DNA of 64,000 bases from Panopea generosa (GCA_029582155.1 CM055905.1:6016062-6080061), one strand, 5' to 3'; positions 11,331 through 24,229 are shown, numbered from the stretch's first letter. Program-made: numbers and translations. The notes: generated by a model not told the origin, from the letters alone.

Positions 11331-12560
11331 ACGTCTTTATCAACGGATGGGTGTAAATTGCCAGGAGCTATTAGACGTCACAACCCATGCCCATTGCCAG
11401 GAGTGAATATAGATTGCCGACAGCTTATAGATGGCACAACTCCTTTCCCATTGTCAGGAGTGAGTGTATATTGTTGGGAGCTTATAGACGTAAAATCCAC
11501 ACGCCCATTCGCAGGAGTGATTATAGATTGCCGAGAGCTTATGGACGAAGCAACCCACGCCCATTTCTAAGATTGATTATAGATTGCCCAGAGCTTATAG
11601 ATGAAGTAACTCCTTTACCATTTCAAGGAGTGGGTGTAGATTGTTGGGAACTTATAGACGAAACAACCACACGCCCATTTGCAGGAGTGATTATAGATTG
11701 CCGAGAGCTTATAGATGAAGCAGACTACGCCCATTTCCAAAGGTGATTGTAGATTGCCAAAAGAAGACATAACCACTTGCCCATTTCATAGAGTGATTGT
11801 AGGTTGTCGTGAGCTTATAGACAACACAATCCTTCGTCATTTTCTAGAAATGGTTGTAGATTGTCGAGAGCATATAGATGGCACAACCCCACGCCTATTT
11901 CCAGAACTGTTTGCAGATTGTTGATAACGTATAGTTGATATAATCCCACGCCAACTTCCAGGAGTAATTGTAGATTGCCGAGAGCTTATAAACGACACAA
12001 CCCACGCACATTTTCAGAACTGATTGTAGATTGTCACAACCCCTAGATTGCTGAAAGTTTATAGACGCCACAACCCCACGCCCATTCCCAGAAGTGATTG
12101 TAGATTGCCGAGAGCTTATAAATGACACAACCCAACGCCAACTTCCAGAAGGGATTGTTGATTGCACAGAGCTTATAGACGACACAACCCCACGCCCATA
12201 ACCAGAAGTGATTGAAGGTTGTCGAAATCTTATAGACGACACAACCCCCACGCCCAATTCGAGAAGTGATTGTTGATTTCTGATAGCTTATAGACGACAC
12301 AACCCCACGCCCATTACCAGAATTTATTGTAGATTGCCGAGAGCTTATAGACGGCACAACCCCGCGTCCGTTTCCAGAAAGGAGTGTACGTTTCCGAGAG
12401 CTTATAGACGGCACTACGCAACGTCCGTTTCCAGAAATGATTTTACGTAGCCGAAAGCTTATAGACGGCACAATCCCACGCCTATTTCCAGAAGTGATTG
12501 TAGATTGTCTAGAGCTGATTGATGACACAATCCCACGTTTATCAAAATCTGCAGCTGTTT
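11331..12560. repeat. 57-bp tandem array (about 21 copies)
   Basis: Diverged units of about 57 bp: CACGCCCATTTCCAGAAGTG, ATTGTAGATTGCCGAGAGCT, TATAGACGGCACAACCC. It follows the 101-bp array in the same orientation. The units are much less alike than the 101-bp units. Open frames of 89 to 178 codons on both strands arise because 57 is divisible by three; they are not genes. Confidence 0.93.
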
Positions 12561-13080
12561 GTCTAGTTTTTGTAACCATGTCAACTACATAAGCGTGAGC
12601 TTATTGTTTGATGTTCCTAACATCAATGACATGATATTTACACAATATGGTTTATGTGTTGTTTTAACCTAGATTGAGATGTGTTTAACATAAAACGGCT
12701 ACTTGCGAGCTTACATGTTATAAGTTTATACACGTTACCTTGCTATTGTTTCGCTTTCAAATCATAGAACAATAAGAATATACTAAGTAAAATATATTAG
12801 GCAAGTATTTTCATTTGAATATTTTCAAAAAACAAAGACATTTCAAAATTAACCTCAAGCATTTTGATGTTTGCCAATACATATTATTTCAAATTTTTGT
12901 TTCATGTTTTGTTTGCATTCTCACCTTCAACGGTGTTTTGCGAGACTACAATTCTTTGTTGATAAAATATTTATTTCATGTTGCAGGACGCAAGATAATT
13001 TTTACAACAGAATAAAAGCCTCAAAAGTATTTCTTACGTTATTGTGGCTACATGTTGTATGATATGTATAACGTGTGTCC
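12561..13080. other. Unassigned spacer between arrays
   Basis: AT-rich single-copy-looking DNA. The plus-strand open frames at 12815-13062 have no recognisable motifs. I find no exon with paired splice sites. Confidence 0.4.
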
Positions 13081-13082
13081 GA

Positions 13083-16000
13083 ACCTTGAAACGTGACTAT
13101 CACAAGCATCAACTGTAAATATATATACAAATCAATTAAATAGCAATAATAAACATACCTTGAAACGTGACTGTCACACGCATCAACTGTAAATGTATAT
13201 ACAAATCGATTAGATAGTAAAACTAAACACACCTTGAAACGTGACTGTCACAAGCATCAACTGTAAATTTACATACAAATCGATTAGATAGCAATAATAA
13301 ACACACCTTGAAACATGACTGTCACAAGCATCAACTGTAAATTTATATACAAATCGATTAAATAGCAATAATAAACACACCTTGAAACGTAACTGCCACA
13401 CGCATCAACTGTAAATGTATATACAAATCGATTAAATAGCAATAATAAACACACCTTGAAACGTGACTGTAACAAGCATCAACTGTAAATTTATATACGA
13501 ATCGATTAAATAGCAATAATAAACACACCTTGAAACGTGACTGTCACATGCATCAACTGTAAATGTATATACAAATCGATTAGATAGCAATAATAAACAC
13601 ACCTTGAAACGTGACTGTAACAAGCATCAACTGTAAATTTATATACGAATCGATTAAATAGCAATAATAAACACACCTTGAAACGTGACTGACACATACA
13701 TCAACTGTAAATTTATATACAAATCGATTAAATAGCAATAATAAACACACCTTGAAACGTGACTGTCACATGCATCAACTGTAAATTTATATACGAATCG
13801 ATTAGATAGCAATAATAAACACACCTTGAAACGTGACTGTCACATGCATCAACTGTAAATGTATATACGAATCGATTAGATAGCAATAATAAACACACCT
13901 TGAAACGTGACTGTCACATGCATCAACTGTAAATTTATATACAAATCGATTAGATAGCAATAATAAACACACCTTGAAACGTGACTGTCACATGCATCAA
14001 CTGTAAATTTATATACGAATCGATTAGATAGCAATAATAAACACACCTTGAAACGTGACTGTCACATGCATCAACTGTAAATTTATATACAAATCCATTA
14101 GATAGCAATAATAAACACACCTTGAAACGTAACTGTCACATGCATCAACTGTAAATGTATATACAAATCGATTCAATAGCAATAATAAACACACCTTGAA
14201 ACGTGACTGTCACACGCATCAACTGTAAATGTATATATAAATCGATTAAATAGCAATAATAAACACACCTTGAAACGTGACTGTCACAAGCATCAACTGT
14301 AAATGTATATACAAATCGATTAGATAGCAATAATAAACACACCTTGAAACGTGACTGTCACAAGCATCAACTGTAAATTGATATACAAATCAATTAAATA
14401 GCAATAATAAACACACCTTGAAACGTAACTGTAACAAGCATCAACTGTAAATTTATATAAGAATAGATTAAATAGCAATAATAAACACACCTTGAAACGT
14501 GACTGTCACATGCATCAACTGTAAATGTATATACAAATCGATTAGATAGCAATAATAAACACACCTTGAAACGTGACTGTAACAAGCATCAACTGTAAAT
14601 TTATATACGAATCGATTAAATAGCAATAATAAACACACCTTGAAACGTGACTGTCACATGCATCAACTGTAAATTTATATACAAATCGATTAAATAGCAA
14701 TAATAAACACACCTTGAAACGTGACTGTCACACGCATAAAGTGTAAATGTATATACAATCAATAAAATAGCAATAATAAACACACTTTGAAACGTGACTG
14801 TCACATGCATCAACTGTAAATTTATATACAAATCGATTAAATAGCAATAATAAACACACCTTGAAACGTGACTGTCACAAGCATCAACTGTAAATTTATA
14901 TACAAATCAATTAAATAGCAATAATAAACACACCTTGAAACGTGACTGTCACACGCATCAACTGTAAATGTATATACAAATTGATAAAAGAGCAATAATA
15001 AACACACCTTGAAACGTGACTGTCACACACATCAACTGTAAATTTATATACAAATCAATTAAATAGCAATAATAAACACACCTTGAAACGTGACTGTCAC
15101 AAGCATCAACTGTAAATTTATATACAAATCAATTAAATAGCAATAATAACCGTACCTCGAAACGTGACTATCACACGCATCAACTGTAAATGTAAATACA
15201 AATCGATTAAATGGCAACAATAAACACACCACGAAACGGGACTATCACACGCATCAACTGTAAATGAATATACAAATCAATCAAATAGTCATTATAACCG
15301 CAACTTGAAACGTGTCTATCACACGCATCAACTGTAAATGAATATACAAATCAATCAAATAGTTATAATAACCGCACCTTGAAACGTGTCTTATCACAAG
15401 CATCAACTGTAAATGAATATACAAATCAATCAAATAGTCATAATAACCACACCTTGAAACGTGACTATCACACGCATCAACTGTAAATGTATATACAAAT
15501 CAATCAAATAGTCATAATAACCGCACCTTGAAACGTGTCTATCACACGCATCAACTGTAAATGAATATACAAATCAATCAAATAATCATAATTACCGCAC
15601 CTTGAAACGTGACTATCACTCGCATCAACTGTAAATGAATATACAAATCAATCAAATAGTCATAAAAACGCATCTTGAAACGTGTCTATCACACGTATCA
15701 ACTGTAAATGAATATACAAATCAATCAAACAGTCATAATAACCGCACCTTGAAACGTGGCTATCACACGCATCAACAGTAAATGTATATACAAATCGATT
15801 AAATAGCAATAATAAACGCACCTTGAAACGTGACTGTCATACGCATCAACTGTAAATGAATATACAAATCAATCAAATAGGCATTATAACCGCACCTTTA
15901 AACGTGTCTATCACAAGCATCAACTGTGAATGAATATACAAATCAATCAAAGAGTCATAATAACCACACCTTGAAACGTGACTATCACACGCATCAACTG

Positions 16001-16676
16001 TAAATGTATATTCAAATCGATCAAATAGCAATAATAAACGCACCTTGAAACGTGACTATCACACGCATCAACAGTAAATGTATATACAAATCGATTAAAT
16101 AGCAATAATAAACGCACCTTGAAACGTGACTATCACACGCATCAACTGTAAATGTATATACAAATCGATTAAATAGCAATAATAAACGCACCTTGAAACG
16201 TGACTGTAACAAGCATCAACTGTAAATGTATATACAAATCGATTATTAGTGACTATCACACGCATCAACTGTAAATGTATATACAAATCGATTAAATAGC
16301 AATAATAAACGCACCTTGAAACGTGACTGTCATACGCATCAACTGTAAATGTATATACAAATCGATTAAATAGCAATAATAAACGCACCTTGAAACGTGA
16401 CTATCACACTCATCAACTGTAAATGTATATACAAATCGATTAAATAGCAATAATAAACGCACCTTGAAGCGTGACTGTCATACGCATCAACAGTAAATGT
16501 ATATACAAATCGATTAAATAGCAATAATAAACGCACCTTGAAACGTGACTATCATACGCATCAACTGTTAATGTATATACAAATCGATTAGATAGCAATA
16601 ATAAACGCACCTTGAAACGTGACTATCATACGCATCAACTGTTAATGTATATACAAATCGATTAAATAGCAATAAT
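13083..16676. repeat. 74-bp satellite array (about 48 copies)
   Basis: Units of 74 bp: CACCTTGAAACGTGACTGTC, ACACGCATCAACTGTAAATG, TATATACAAATCGATTAAAT, AGCAATAATAAACA. Three blocks can be told apart: AATAAACACACC units to about 15140, CAATCAAATAGTCATAATAA units from about 15140 to 15985 with one foreign unit near 15780, and AATAAACGCACC units to the end. A broken unit lies near 16240. Each unit carries the palindrome GTGACTGTCAC or its variant GTGACTATCAC. As 74 is not divisible by three, the short minus frames drift in phase and are not genes. Confidence 0.95.
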
Positions 16677-16984
16677 AATTTATATTTTCTTTGGAATACT
16701 AGTAATGCAATGATACCGAAAATAAATCTGATGAAAATAAAATATGATTAGCGCTGTTTGTCTCAGATATCAACAAAAATCTTCAAAGTAGGATGATTTC
16801 AAAACTCTTTCCAAAATACAATCAAAATTAAGGGTCTGTACACATACCGGTATATTTTAATTTCAAAGTTTCATCATAAAGATACATACTTTTCAGACTT
16901 TGTGTTAAGTTGATATCAAAACTGCCGCGTGTCCCTTCATAAGCAGATAGCCTCAGAATACATTGTGGTATTATGGTGTATTCA

Positions 16985-17350
16985 ACGAAGGTCAGCAATG
17001 TCATTTACATATACAGATGACAGGCTAATGGAGATAAATTATAGCCTTAGGCTTATCATGTTGTATAGTTGACAGTAGGTTGTCATATGATATGGATGGG
17101 ATTTTAAGGTCCGTAATTAAGAAACTGACTAATTGAAAGGTAGCAATGAATTGACCAATCATAGCATAGTTGGTTATTCAGTCAGAGACAGATTTAAGAG
17201 AAGACAGGTCAGTCAGTTAGAAAGTAGATGGAATCTGGTAACATGTCAGTTTAGACTAGGTTTAGTTTAGACGAGCGAAAGCGAGTTTAAAATGTTAGCT
17301 TTGTGACTTTGAACTTATATGCGAACTATATAAATATGTGAATAAAATTA
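16985..17350 (+). repeat. Dispersed repeat D, plus copy
   Basis: Shares GTAATTAAGAAACTGAC, TAGCAATGAATTGACCAATC, GCGAGTTTAAAATGTTAGC and TTTGTGACTTTGAACTT with an inverted copy at 25995-26250. It ends with TGTGAATAAAATT, a possible polyadenylation-like end. It is uncoded, and could be an LTR or a non-autonomous element. Confidence 0.6.
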
Positions 17351-17359
17351 CTTATACAA

Positions 17360-17420
17360 TGAATGAGTGGTGTTTTACGGCACGTCGACACATAAACAGG
17401 TCATTTTGTGCGCGCAATTG
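17360..17420 (-). mobile_element. Micro-retroposon tail with target duplication
   Basis: A 61-bp insert is flanked by CTTATACAA on both sides (17351-17359 and 17421-17429). On the minus strand it reads GCGCACAAAATGACC, TATGTGTCGACGTGCC, GTAAAACACCACTCATTCA, which is the 3' tail of a retroposon. The same tail is inserted at 23753-23820 with a different target duplication. Confidence 0.65.
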
Positions 17421-17429
17421 CTTATACAA

Positions 17430-17930
17430 AAGAGCAGTGTTGAGTCGGTTGTGCCACAACAGTCGAACCTGTAAAAGCGATCAACTTTATTAAGCACCAA
17501 ATTGTCTTTAGCATCCTCATTTGTTATTTCTCATTATATGCTTCCAGAGCAAATTAACCTGCATTAAGCAACAACCTGTGTTTAAAGGCCACATTATCCC
17601 TTTCTCTTGACTGACTGCTTAAGACAGGTTTGACTTTATAGTACTTAGTTTACATATACTAGTAGGCAAAATGTCACTAGATAAAAGACAATATTGTATT
17701 TGAGTAATATAGGTCTCAGGCCCATATAGAGTACAGAGAATGGACGCTGACTTTCCATTGCAATCATACGTAGGTTGCTGGTTTAAAAATATTTTTTTAA
17801 AGAATCTTAGTGTATATTATTTGTTATGTTGTGACGGGACAAGATTGACCTTGTCTCACCAAACATTTGAATTTAATTATCTATTCTATATAAAATAAGG
17901 TCTCACCAAACAGTTGAATTTGATTATTTT
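17430..17930. other. Unassigned sequence
   Basis: No gene, repeat or structured element that I recognise. It is AT-rich with scattered short direct repeats (TCTCACCAAACA occurs twice near 17855 and 17905). Confidence 0.4.
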
Positions 17931-18190
17931 GTTTAGCATAAATGTATTCGCACATAAAACTACACGATAACTGGTAGGTTGACCAGCTTGTATTTGTTTA
18001 GCATGAATGTATTCGCACATAAAACTACACAATAACTGGTAGGTTGACCAGCTTGTTTTTGTTTAGCATGAATGTATTCGCACATAAATCTACACAATAA
18101 CTGGTAGGTTGACCAGCTTGTCTTTGTTAAGCATGAATGTATTCGCACATAAAACTACACAATAACTGGTAGGTTGACTATTTTGTTTTT
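17930..18190. repeat. 65-bp tandem repeat, four copies
   Basis: Four near-identical units share GAATGTATTCGCACATAAAA, then CTACACAATAACTGGTAGG, then TTGACCAGCTTG. Repeat starts near 17941, 18006, 18071 and 18136 give an exact 65-bp period. A minus open frame across it is incidental. Confidence 0.9.
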
Positions 18191-18279
18191 TTGTAAAAGA
18201 CAATGCAGTGACACCCCTGTTTTTGAAGTCATTTAATGCTTCCAAATACATCCATGTGTTAAAATCCTATAGAAGTCGC

Positions 18280-18340
18280 TTTTTAACACGGTTGGTGTCT
18301 TTAACACGGTTGGTGTCTCTAACACGGTTGGTGTCTCTTT
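18280..18340. repeat. 18-bp short tandem repeat, three copies
   Basis: AACACGGTTGGTGTCTYT occurs three times in succession. It lies inside a short plus open frame of no recognised function. Confidence 0.75.
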
Positions 18341-18550
18341 TGCAATATATACTATGTTGTTCTACCTATCTGCAGCCATTACATACCATTTTGAAAATAA
18401 TTTTAAAATAGCGCCAAAATAGATTCCGTTGAGAAAAAGGCGCAACTGTGTAGTAAGACGTATATATTTATAATTAAATTCACAACAACGTAATTTACGA
18501 TTTTTGGGATTTTTTCAGATGCTCATTCACAATGCATGATATATATATAT

Positions 18551-18623
18551 GGAGATAACTATTTGTGAATAACCAGTCTGGTTTGTACATTTATGTCTTG
18601 GTTATTCACAAATATTTATCTCC
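18551..18623. repeat. Long hairpin (26-bp arms)
   Basis: Arms GGAGATAACTATTTGTGAAT-AACCAG and its inverted complement ending TATTTATCTCC pair almost perfectly around a ~21-base loop. AT-rich TATATA runs flank it on both sides. It could be a very short MITE or the end of a larger fold-back element. Confidence 0.7.
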
Positions 18624-18727
18624 ATTTATATATGCCGCCTCTATATGCTAAAGGGACGTAACTCTAGTAAATAGTTAATCTTCTATGTTTCAAAACTAGT
18701 CTGACACTACTCGAATTATGAAAGATG

Positions 18728-18936
18728 TTAGTCTGTAGTACGGACCCAGCTCTCCCGATTGAATCCTTTAAATAGCAATGTTGGAATAGCCGTATTTGAG
18801 AACGTTGATTGGTCAGTGGCTTTAATTTAAAGTTTGAATGACGTCACAGATTAGTAAGTGTTCACTTGTTATAAATTGTGGGATTCCCAGCTTTTCCATT
18901 GGTGTTTAATAATCTGGATTAGAGAGATAGACTATA
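18728..18936 (+). mobile_element. MITE family A, copy 3
   Basis: Starts TTAGTCTGTAGTACGGACCC and ends GATAGACTATAA, with AACGTTGATTGGTCAGT, AATGACGTCACAGATTAGTA and CCATTGGTGTTTAATAATC inside. It has the same orientation as the copies at 4001 and 7047. Confidence 0.7.
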
Positions 18937-19225
18937 AACTTGTCAAAGCACAAAAAAAACTGATAACCGGGCTGTTAATATTCCGACATATGTTTTCATA
19001 ATTTGATCGATAATAATTTACTGTTTGGTTTATTTTATGCAACAATTTTAAAACTGACCGTACTATAGACTAACTAGCTTTAGACATTCTCTTTGGTAAA
19101 ATCAGCCATGTTGAGATTTGCGATTGATAACAACATAAAGAACATCATAGTTGTTTTACTTTTACTTCATGAAGCAACAATTTACAATCTAGGTGTTGTT
19201 TTTACCCATGTAGAATCTTTTTTTA

Positions 19226-19459
19226 ATGGGGTTTAAAGCCATTTTCAACACATTTCAGGTTATATATGGCATATCCAGTTTTATTGGTGGAGGAAGACCG
19301 CAGAATAAATCTGAGTAGAACCACCGTCCTTCCGCAAGTAACTGGCAAACTTTCTTACATAAAGTTTTTGGGCCGAGCACGACTCGAACCTACGACCTTA
19401 GCGATGGGAGTAAGTGATCTTGAGACGGCGCCTTAGACCACTGGGTCAAGGACGACTCG
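19226..19459 (-). mobile_element. SINE family 1, reverse copy
   Basis: On the minus strand a tRNA-like head (GGTCTAAGGCGCCGTCTCAA, then GGTTCGAGTCGTGCTCGG) is followed by AGTTACTTGCGGAAGG, CCACCAATAAAACTGGATAT and a GGCTTTAAACC tail. The copies near 20848 and 47930 match it along the full length. Confidence 0.8.
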
Positions 19460-19519
19460 CGCTCATAGAAATTCATTTAATGAAAATGTATTTGTAAATG
19501 TTCAAAATGTTAAGTGTAG

Positions 19520-20750
19520 AAGACTCGTCCGAAGTATCCTATGAGCTCATTTCTCCTCCTTTGTATTACAATAGTCAAGTAGTCGGTTTCTCTAAACAAG
19601 ACAAATTAAACGAACCTATATGCACTTTTTCAAGTCAATTTTAGGCATTAAAGTAGGCAGTAAAACTAGTTTTCATGTAGGGAATTAGGCAAAACTGACT
19701 TTTATAAAACAACAAGAATCATTAATGATATAAACAATTGGCAAACAGCAAACATAGTTATAAGAAACGTGTCTGTTTGCATATACTAAGCGTTCAAACT
19801 GAAAAAAACATATCTATGACTATGGATAGAAATTTATTGTAAATCAAATGATTAAAATTGTATTAGTATGCAATGTTAAATTACATCAATTCATCATTCT
19901 GTAACAAGACATTTTAGGTGTAGTTTTGTACCCATTTATTAATGATAAAGTGGACAAGGGGTGTAATAAAAAAACGTTTTTTTTTACTGAAACTGCAATT
20001 TGCATTGTTATTGTTGCTTTTCAAGTTTGTTTTTAAGAATAATATTAGTGAGGCACAGTTGTGAAACAAGCATGTATATAAGAATTACAAGTTTATTCTT
20101 TATTTTAAAGGGTGACTCGATTTACAATCTTCCCTGAGACCCTCTTTAAACAAGTATATCATATTACAAAGTCCACAAAATTATGTTGTTGTTTTTTCAA
20201 TTGTTTGATTAACATAATTTCTGTTTATGTCATGAACCCTGGCGGACTCCGACAAGAGCAAATCATGCAAAACTGGATTTTGACAGCTGTGTTATTATCA
20301 CTTGTGTTTGAATAAACAAGTTTTCATAATTAAAATAGACTGAAGCAATACTGACATTTTTTTACGAACATCTAAGTTATAAATGTAGAAATTAAAAAAA
20401 AGTTATTGCGCTTTAAACAGAGTAAAGTTGTTGGGTTTTTTTGCTCAGTTTATATATACATATATCTATCTATAAACACTAGCTTATTTATAGAAGTAAT
20501 CATTTTTTAAATGAACATGTCATCACACAGATACCAAAGTTGTGCAGTGTGTTTAGTACTATAAATATTACATATATATATAGCAACCTAGTCTTTATTT
20601 TTTAAATCAATAATTATATCATTTAATGTATATTTTTAATTACAATATTGTTAATATTTGATCATGAGTCATAATGACCAACCTATTTCAAGTTATGTTG
20701 TTCACTGTTCTATATTACAAAACAAATTATGTTATGTTTTATGTGCATAA
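19520..20750 (+). repeat. Dispersed repeat E, plus copy of a >1 kb pair
   Basis: Matches, in inverted orientation, the stretch 27480-26330. Anchors include GACAAATTRAACRAACCTAT, TTTTAGGCATT, GGGAATTAGG-AAAACTGACTTT, CACACAGATACCAAAG and GATCATAATGA. The match is patchy, as expected for old copies. No transposase or RT is visible. It may be a large non-autonomous element or an inverted segmental duplication. Confidence 0.5.
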
Positions 20751-20847
20751 ACCTATTAGTTTTTGTTGTTCCTTTTTCAAACATTGACATTAAAATATTG
20801 ATATGAAATACGTAAAACTTATAAAACAATCAATCAAATTGATTACG

Positions 20848-21075
20848 CCAGTTTCAACACATTTCAGGTAATATATTGCCTATCCAGTGTTACTGGTGGA
20901 GGAAAACTTAGACTGAATCTGAGTAGAACTACCGTCCTTCCGCAAACAACTGGCAAACTTTCTCACATTACGTTTTTGGAGCGAGCGGGACTCGAAACAA
21001 ACATATAACTTTAGCGGTAATAGGTATGTGAGCATGATACGGCGGCTTAGATTACCCGGCCAATGACGACCCCTA
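20848..21075 (-). mobile_element. SINE family 1, reverse copy
   Basis: Has the same block order as the 19226 copy (TTTCAACACATTTCAGG, TATCCAGTGTTACTGGTGGA, ACCGTCCTTCCGCAA, GGAGCGAGCGGGACTCGAA) but a more mutated tRNA-like head. Confidence 0.75.
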
Positions 21076-21439
21076 CATATACATTTTCAAAAATATAGAA
21101 AATAACTTTCATTCATCTGCTGCATATTTTTTATATCACACATTATATATCAACAAAATTCTCACACTATTATCCTGGTTACAACTCTCATTTACGCGTA
21201 CGCATACACATACACACACTCTCGCTTTTTATATTCGTATAAAGAACATATTCCAGTTTAGATACACATGCAAATGTACATGTAAATTTGAATATAATAA
21301 TGGAAAAACAACACAACAATAATGAAATCGATAGAAACAAAACAAAAACCTTTTTTTTTTACAAAAACTAATAACGGTATGGTATTTATCAAGCATATGG
21401 CTGTTGGAGGAACATGTATTTCTAATTTCAATTTCCTTT

Positions 21440-24229
21440 TATCCAAATCAAACAATTACTTGCAAAAGCATTTCTTATACTAAGTGGAAAACTATTTTAA
21501 ATAATTGCACCCGAATATGAAAGACTACCTTTAAACACTTCTATTCTAGGTTTCGGAATAAAGACATTTTATTTGAGCGTGAACGCAACATGATGGATGT
21601 ATTGTTGATTGACTCACCGAAATTGAATAGTTCACATAAATATGGAGGAGCTGTACCATTTGCTATGTTATACATGAGTAAGGCCGTTTGTAGAAAAACA
21701 GTTTGATCGATAGATAAATTATTCAGTCTTTCGAATGAAATATAAATACTTTCATATTCATTTCCTAAAATAAATGTGCATGCTCGCCTCTGCAGTTTAA
21801 TTAACTTATTTATATTTTTCTTTGAAGTATTTCCCCAAACTGTACAACAATAATTGAAATGTGGTTGTATGTATGCTTTATAGTATAAAGTTCTATGGTT
21901 GATGGAAAGATAATCTTTTACCTTTGATAATAGCCAGATAGATGATGAAATTTTTTTTGAGAAAGATTGTAAATGTTTATTCCATAGCATGCAATCGTCA
22001 ATAAATATTCCAAGGATATTATCGCCTTTTGTTGTAGATAAGTCTGTACTGTTGTACGTAAGTTGTAAATAGATTTGATTTAAATGCTGTCGTTTCTGAC
22101 GAGAGGTGATTAACATTACTTTTGTTTTGTCAGTATTCAATACCATACCATTTTGAATGCATCACATATTAAGACGATTAATTGAAGTTTGCAAGTTACC
22201 TTTTAAAATATCTGTATTTGTTTGTATGTCATATAACGTTGTGTCATCGGCATATAAGTCAGTTGTTGAAACGTTATTTATAAACAATGGTAAATCATTT
22301 ATGAAAAGTAAAAATAACAATTGACCTAAAGTAGAACCCTGTGGAACCCCTGATGTTATACAATTGGTTTTTGAAGTTGCTGAATTTATAGACACAACTT
22401 GACTTCTGTTTGTAAGGTAAGATTTCATCACATCACATCAAAAACGATCACTACATTTATAGCACTTTAGTTTTGCTAGTAAAGTAGTATGACTAACGAG
22501 ATCAAAGGCCTTCCGAAAATCGACCATGACAGCCCCAACTAACTTGCCATCATTAATTGCCGTTAGCCTTTTATCAATCATACGAATTAATGCAGATTCA
22601 GTTGAATGACCTTCCCTAAAACCACTTTGTGTTTTATGCAATAAGTTAAATTAATATAAATAAATTTTTCTATAAGTTTTGATAATGTTGGCAAAATAGA
22701 TATATGACGATAATTATTTACGTCATCCTTTCAGCCGCTTTTATATAATGGTTTTATCTTTGCCTGTATCAATATATGTGGAAATATTCCATATAACAGA
22801 CTTTTATTCACAATAAACATAATACATTCAGATATAACAGAGGATGCTAGTTTTAGCAACCTTGGACCAATGCCATCTAATACTGTGGCTTTGGATATAT
22901 CTAAATTAGACAAATATTTTGAAACAAAATTTAATTTTATATCTGGGACGTCAAAAAATATGTTTTGAGGCATATTAGAGCTGACAAAAGTGTTCAGTTA
23001 ATCAAATTTTGAATGCTCTATCGGACCCTTTAATTTTGAAACTATGTTTGTAAAATATTCATTAAATACATTAGCCATATCTAAATCATTAGATATACAA
23101 TTTTCATCTGTTTTTATCCCAAGAATTTGATTATTATCAGAGTTTTAGGCCGTGCCAAATTCTTTAAACAACTTCCGTATTGACCGTGGATCATCTTTTC
23201 CTTGTTCTATTTTTGTACTATACGATTTTTTCTTTGCATCATGTATCATTTGTAAAAACTTTATTTCGTTCTGCTTTGTATTTATCTATATCCCAGTTGA
23301 TTTTATATTTATTTCTAACCTTCATGCTTTCTAAAATGCTAGTACTTATCATCTAGACTGGTTGTTTGTTATGCTTTGTTCTGTGTTTCTGTTACGGGGC
23401 ATGTTTGTCTACTACTTTTAAGAACAAATTGATCCAATGTTCTAGCATGTCATCAACATTTGTGATTATTTATTGTTTCCCATTGGATTTCCCTTAGATC
23501 GTTTAAGAAGTTAAATTCGTTTAAATTTTTAAAAGATCTATAAGTAATGAAATTGTGATAATTTTTCGTCTGAATACAATTAAGCTTACGATTACACAAT
23601 ATCGCGTAGTGATTACTTGTAGATAATTTTATAACAAACATGCTCGAAATATTGTCTTCCCAGTTACTAAAAATATTATCAATAAGTGTACTTGACTGGG
23701 CAGTTTCCCTAGTTGGGGATAAAATTAATTGACTTAAACATTATCAATAAGAATGAATGAATGAATGAATGAATGGTGTTTTACGGCACGTCGACACATA
23801 AATAGGTCATTTTGTGCGCGCATTATCAATAAGACCTTCAAATCTATCATTCCAATCAATTTTCGAATCTGGGGACGGTAAAGTGTGCCAACAATGAATG
23901 ATTTCTCCCTTTCCGGTAAAATTTCCAACCATAAACATGATATATCATTTATTTCTAAATCATTCCTTCGCTTAACTTGAATACCATTTTTTACATACAC
24001 TATAATACCTCCATCAGCATTTAACATATTATCTTTTCTAAATGACAATTGATATCCTTCAATTTTAAATACATTTGAATTTTTATGATCATTAAGTTTG
24101 GTTTCACTCAATCCAAATATATGCAAATTCTTATTTTCTGGCCTTGTTAATAATATTTTAATTTCTGAAAATTTTGTCAAGTTTTTCCCACATAAACCTT
24201 GAACATTCATATGTCCTATATTAAATCCT
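21440..24229 (-). mobile_element. CR1/L2/Jockey-type LINE, endonuclease plus RT, decayed
   Basis: A non-LTR retrotransposon relic reading leftward. The endonuclease starts near 24210 with NVQGL and LSETKLNDH and continues in broken frames to about 23450. The RT begins near 22970 (DISKATVLDGIGPRLLK), then QSGFREGHSTESALIRM and the DFRKAFD block near 22640-22500. The block SGVPQGSTLG and the catalytic LYADDTT lie near 22350-22230. The thumb/C-terminal part follows, with HFNYCCTVWG (about 21860) and a final FKGSLSYSGAII near 21520. These motifs and their order are those of APE-type LINEs of the CR1/L2/Jockey group. Frameshifts and stops split it into at least six frames, so it is inactive. It carries a nested insertion at 23753-23820. 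Confidence 0.9.
23739..23834 (-). mobile_element. Nested micro-retroposon in the LINE with 14-bp TSD
   Basis: The 14-bp CATTATCAATAAGA occurs at 23739-23752 and 23821-23834 and flanks a 68-bp insert. On the minus strand the insert is CGCGCACAAAATGACC, TATTTATGTGTCGACGTGCC, GTAAAACACC and an (ATTC)n tail. Removing the insert plus one repeat restores the LINE. It is the same tail as at 17360-17420. Confidence 0.8.

Noticed and set aside
8421-16388. Many short frames in the 101-, 57- and 74-bp arrays
   Set aside because: They follow the repeat period and drift in frame; no unique coding part.
13083-16676. CRISPR-like array
   Set aside because: Repeats are contiguous without unique spacers, and the DNA is eukaryotic.
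20220-20320. Signal-peptide-like MQNWILTAVLLSLVFE on the plus strand
   Set aside because: It stops at once, has no usable donor, and lies in dispersed repeat E.
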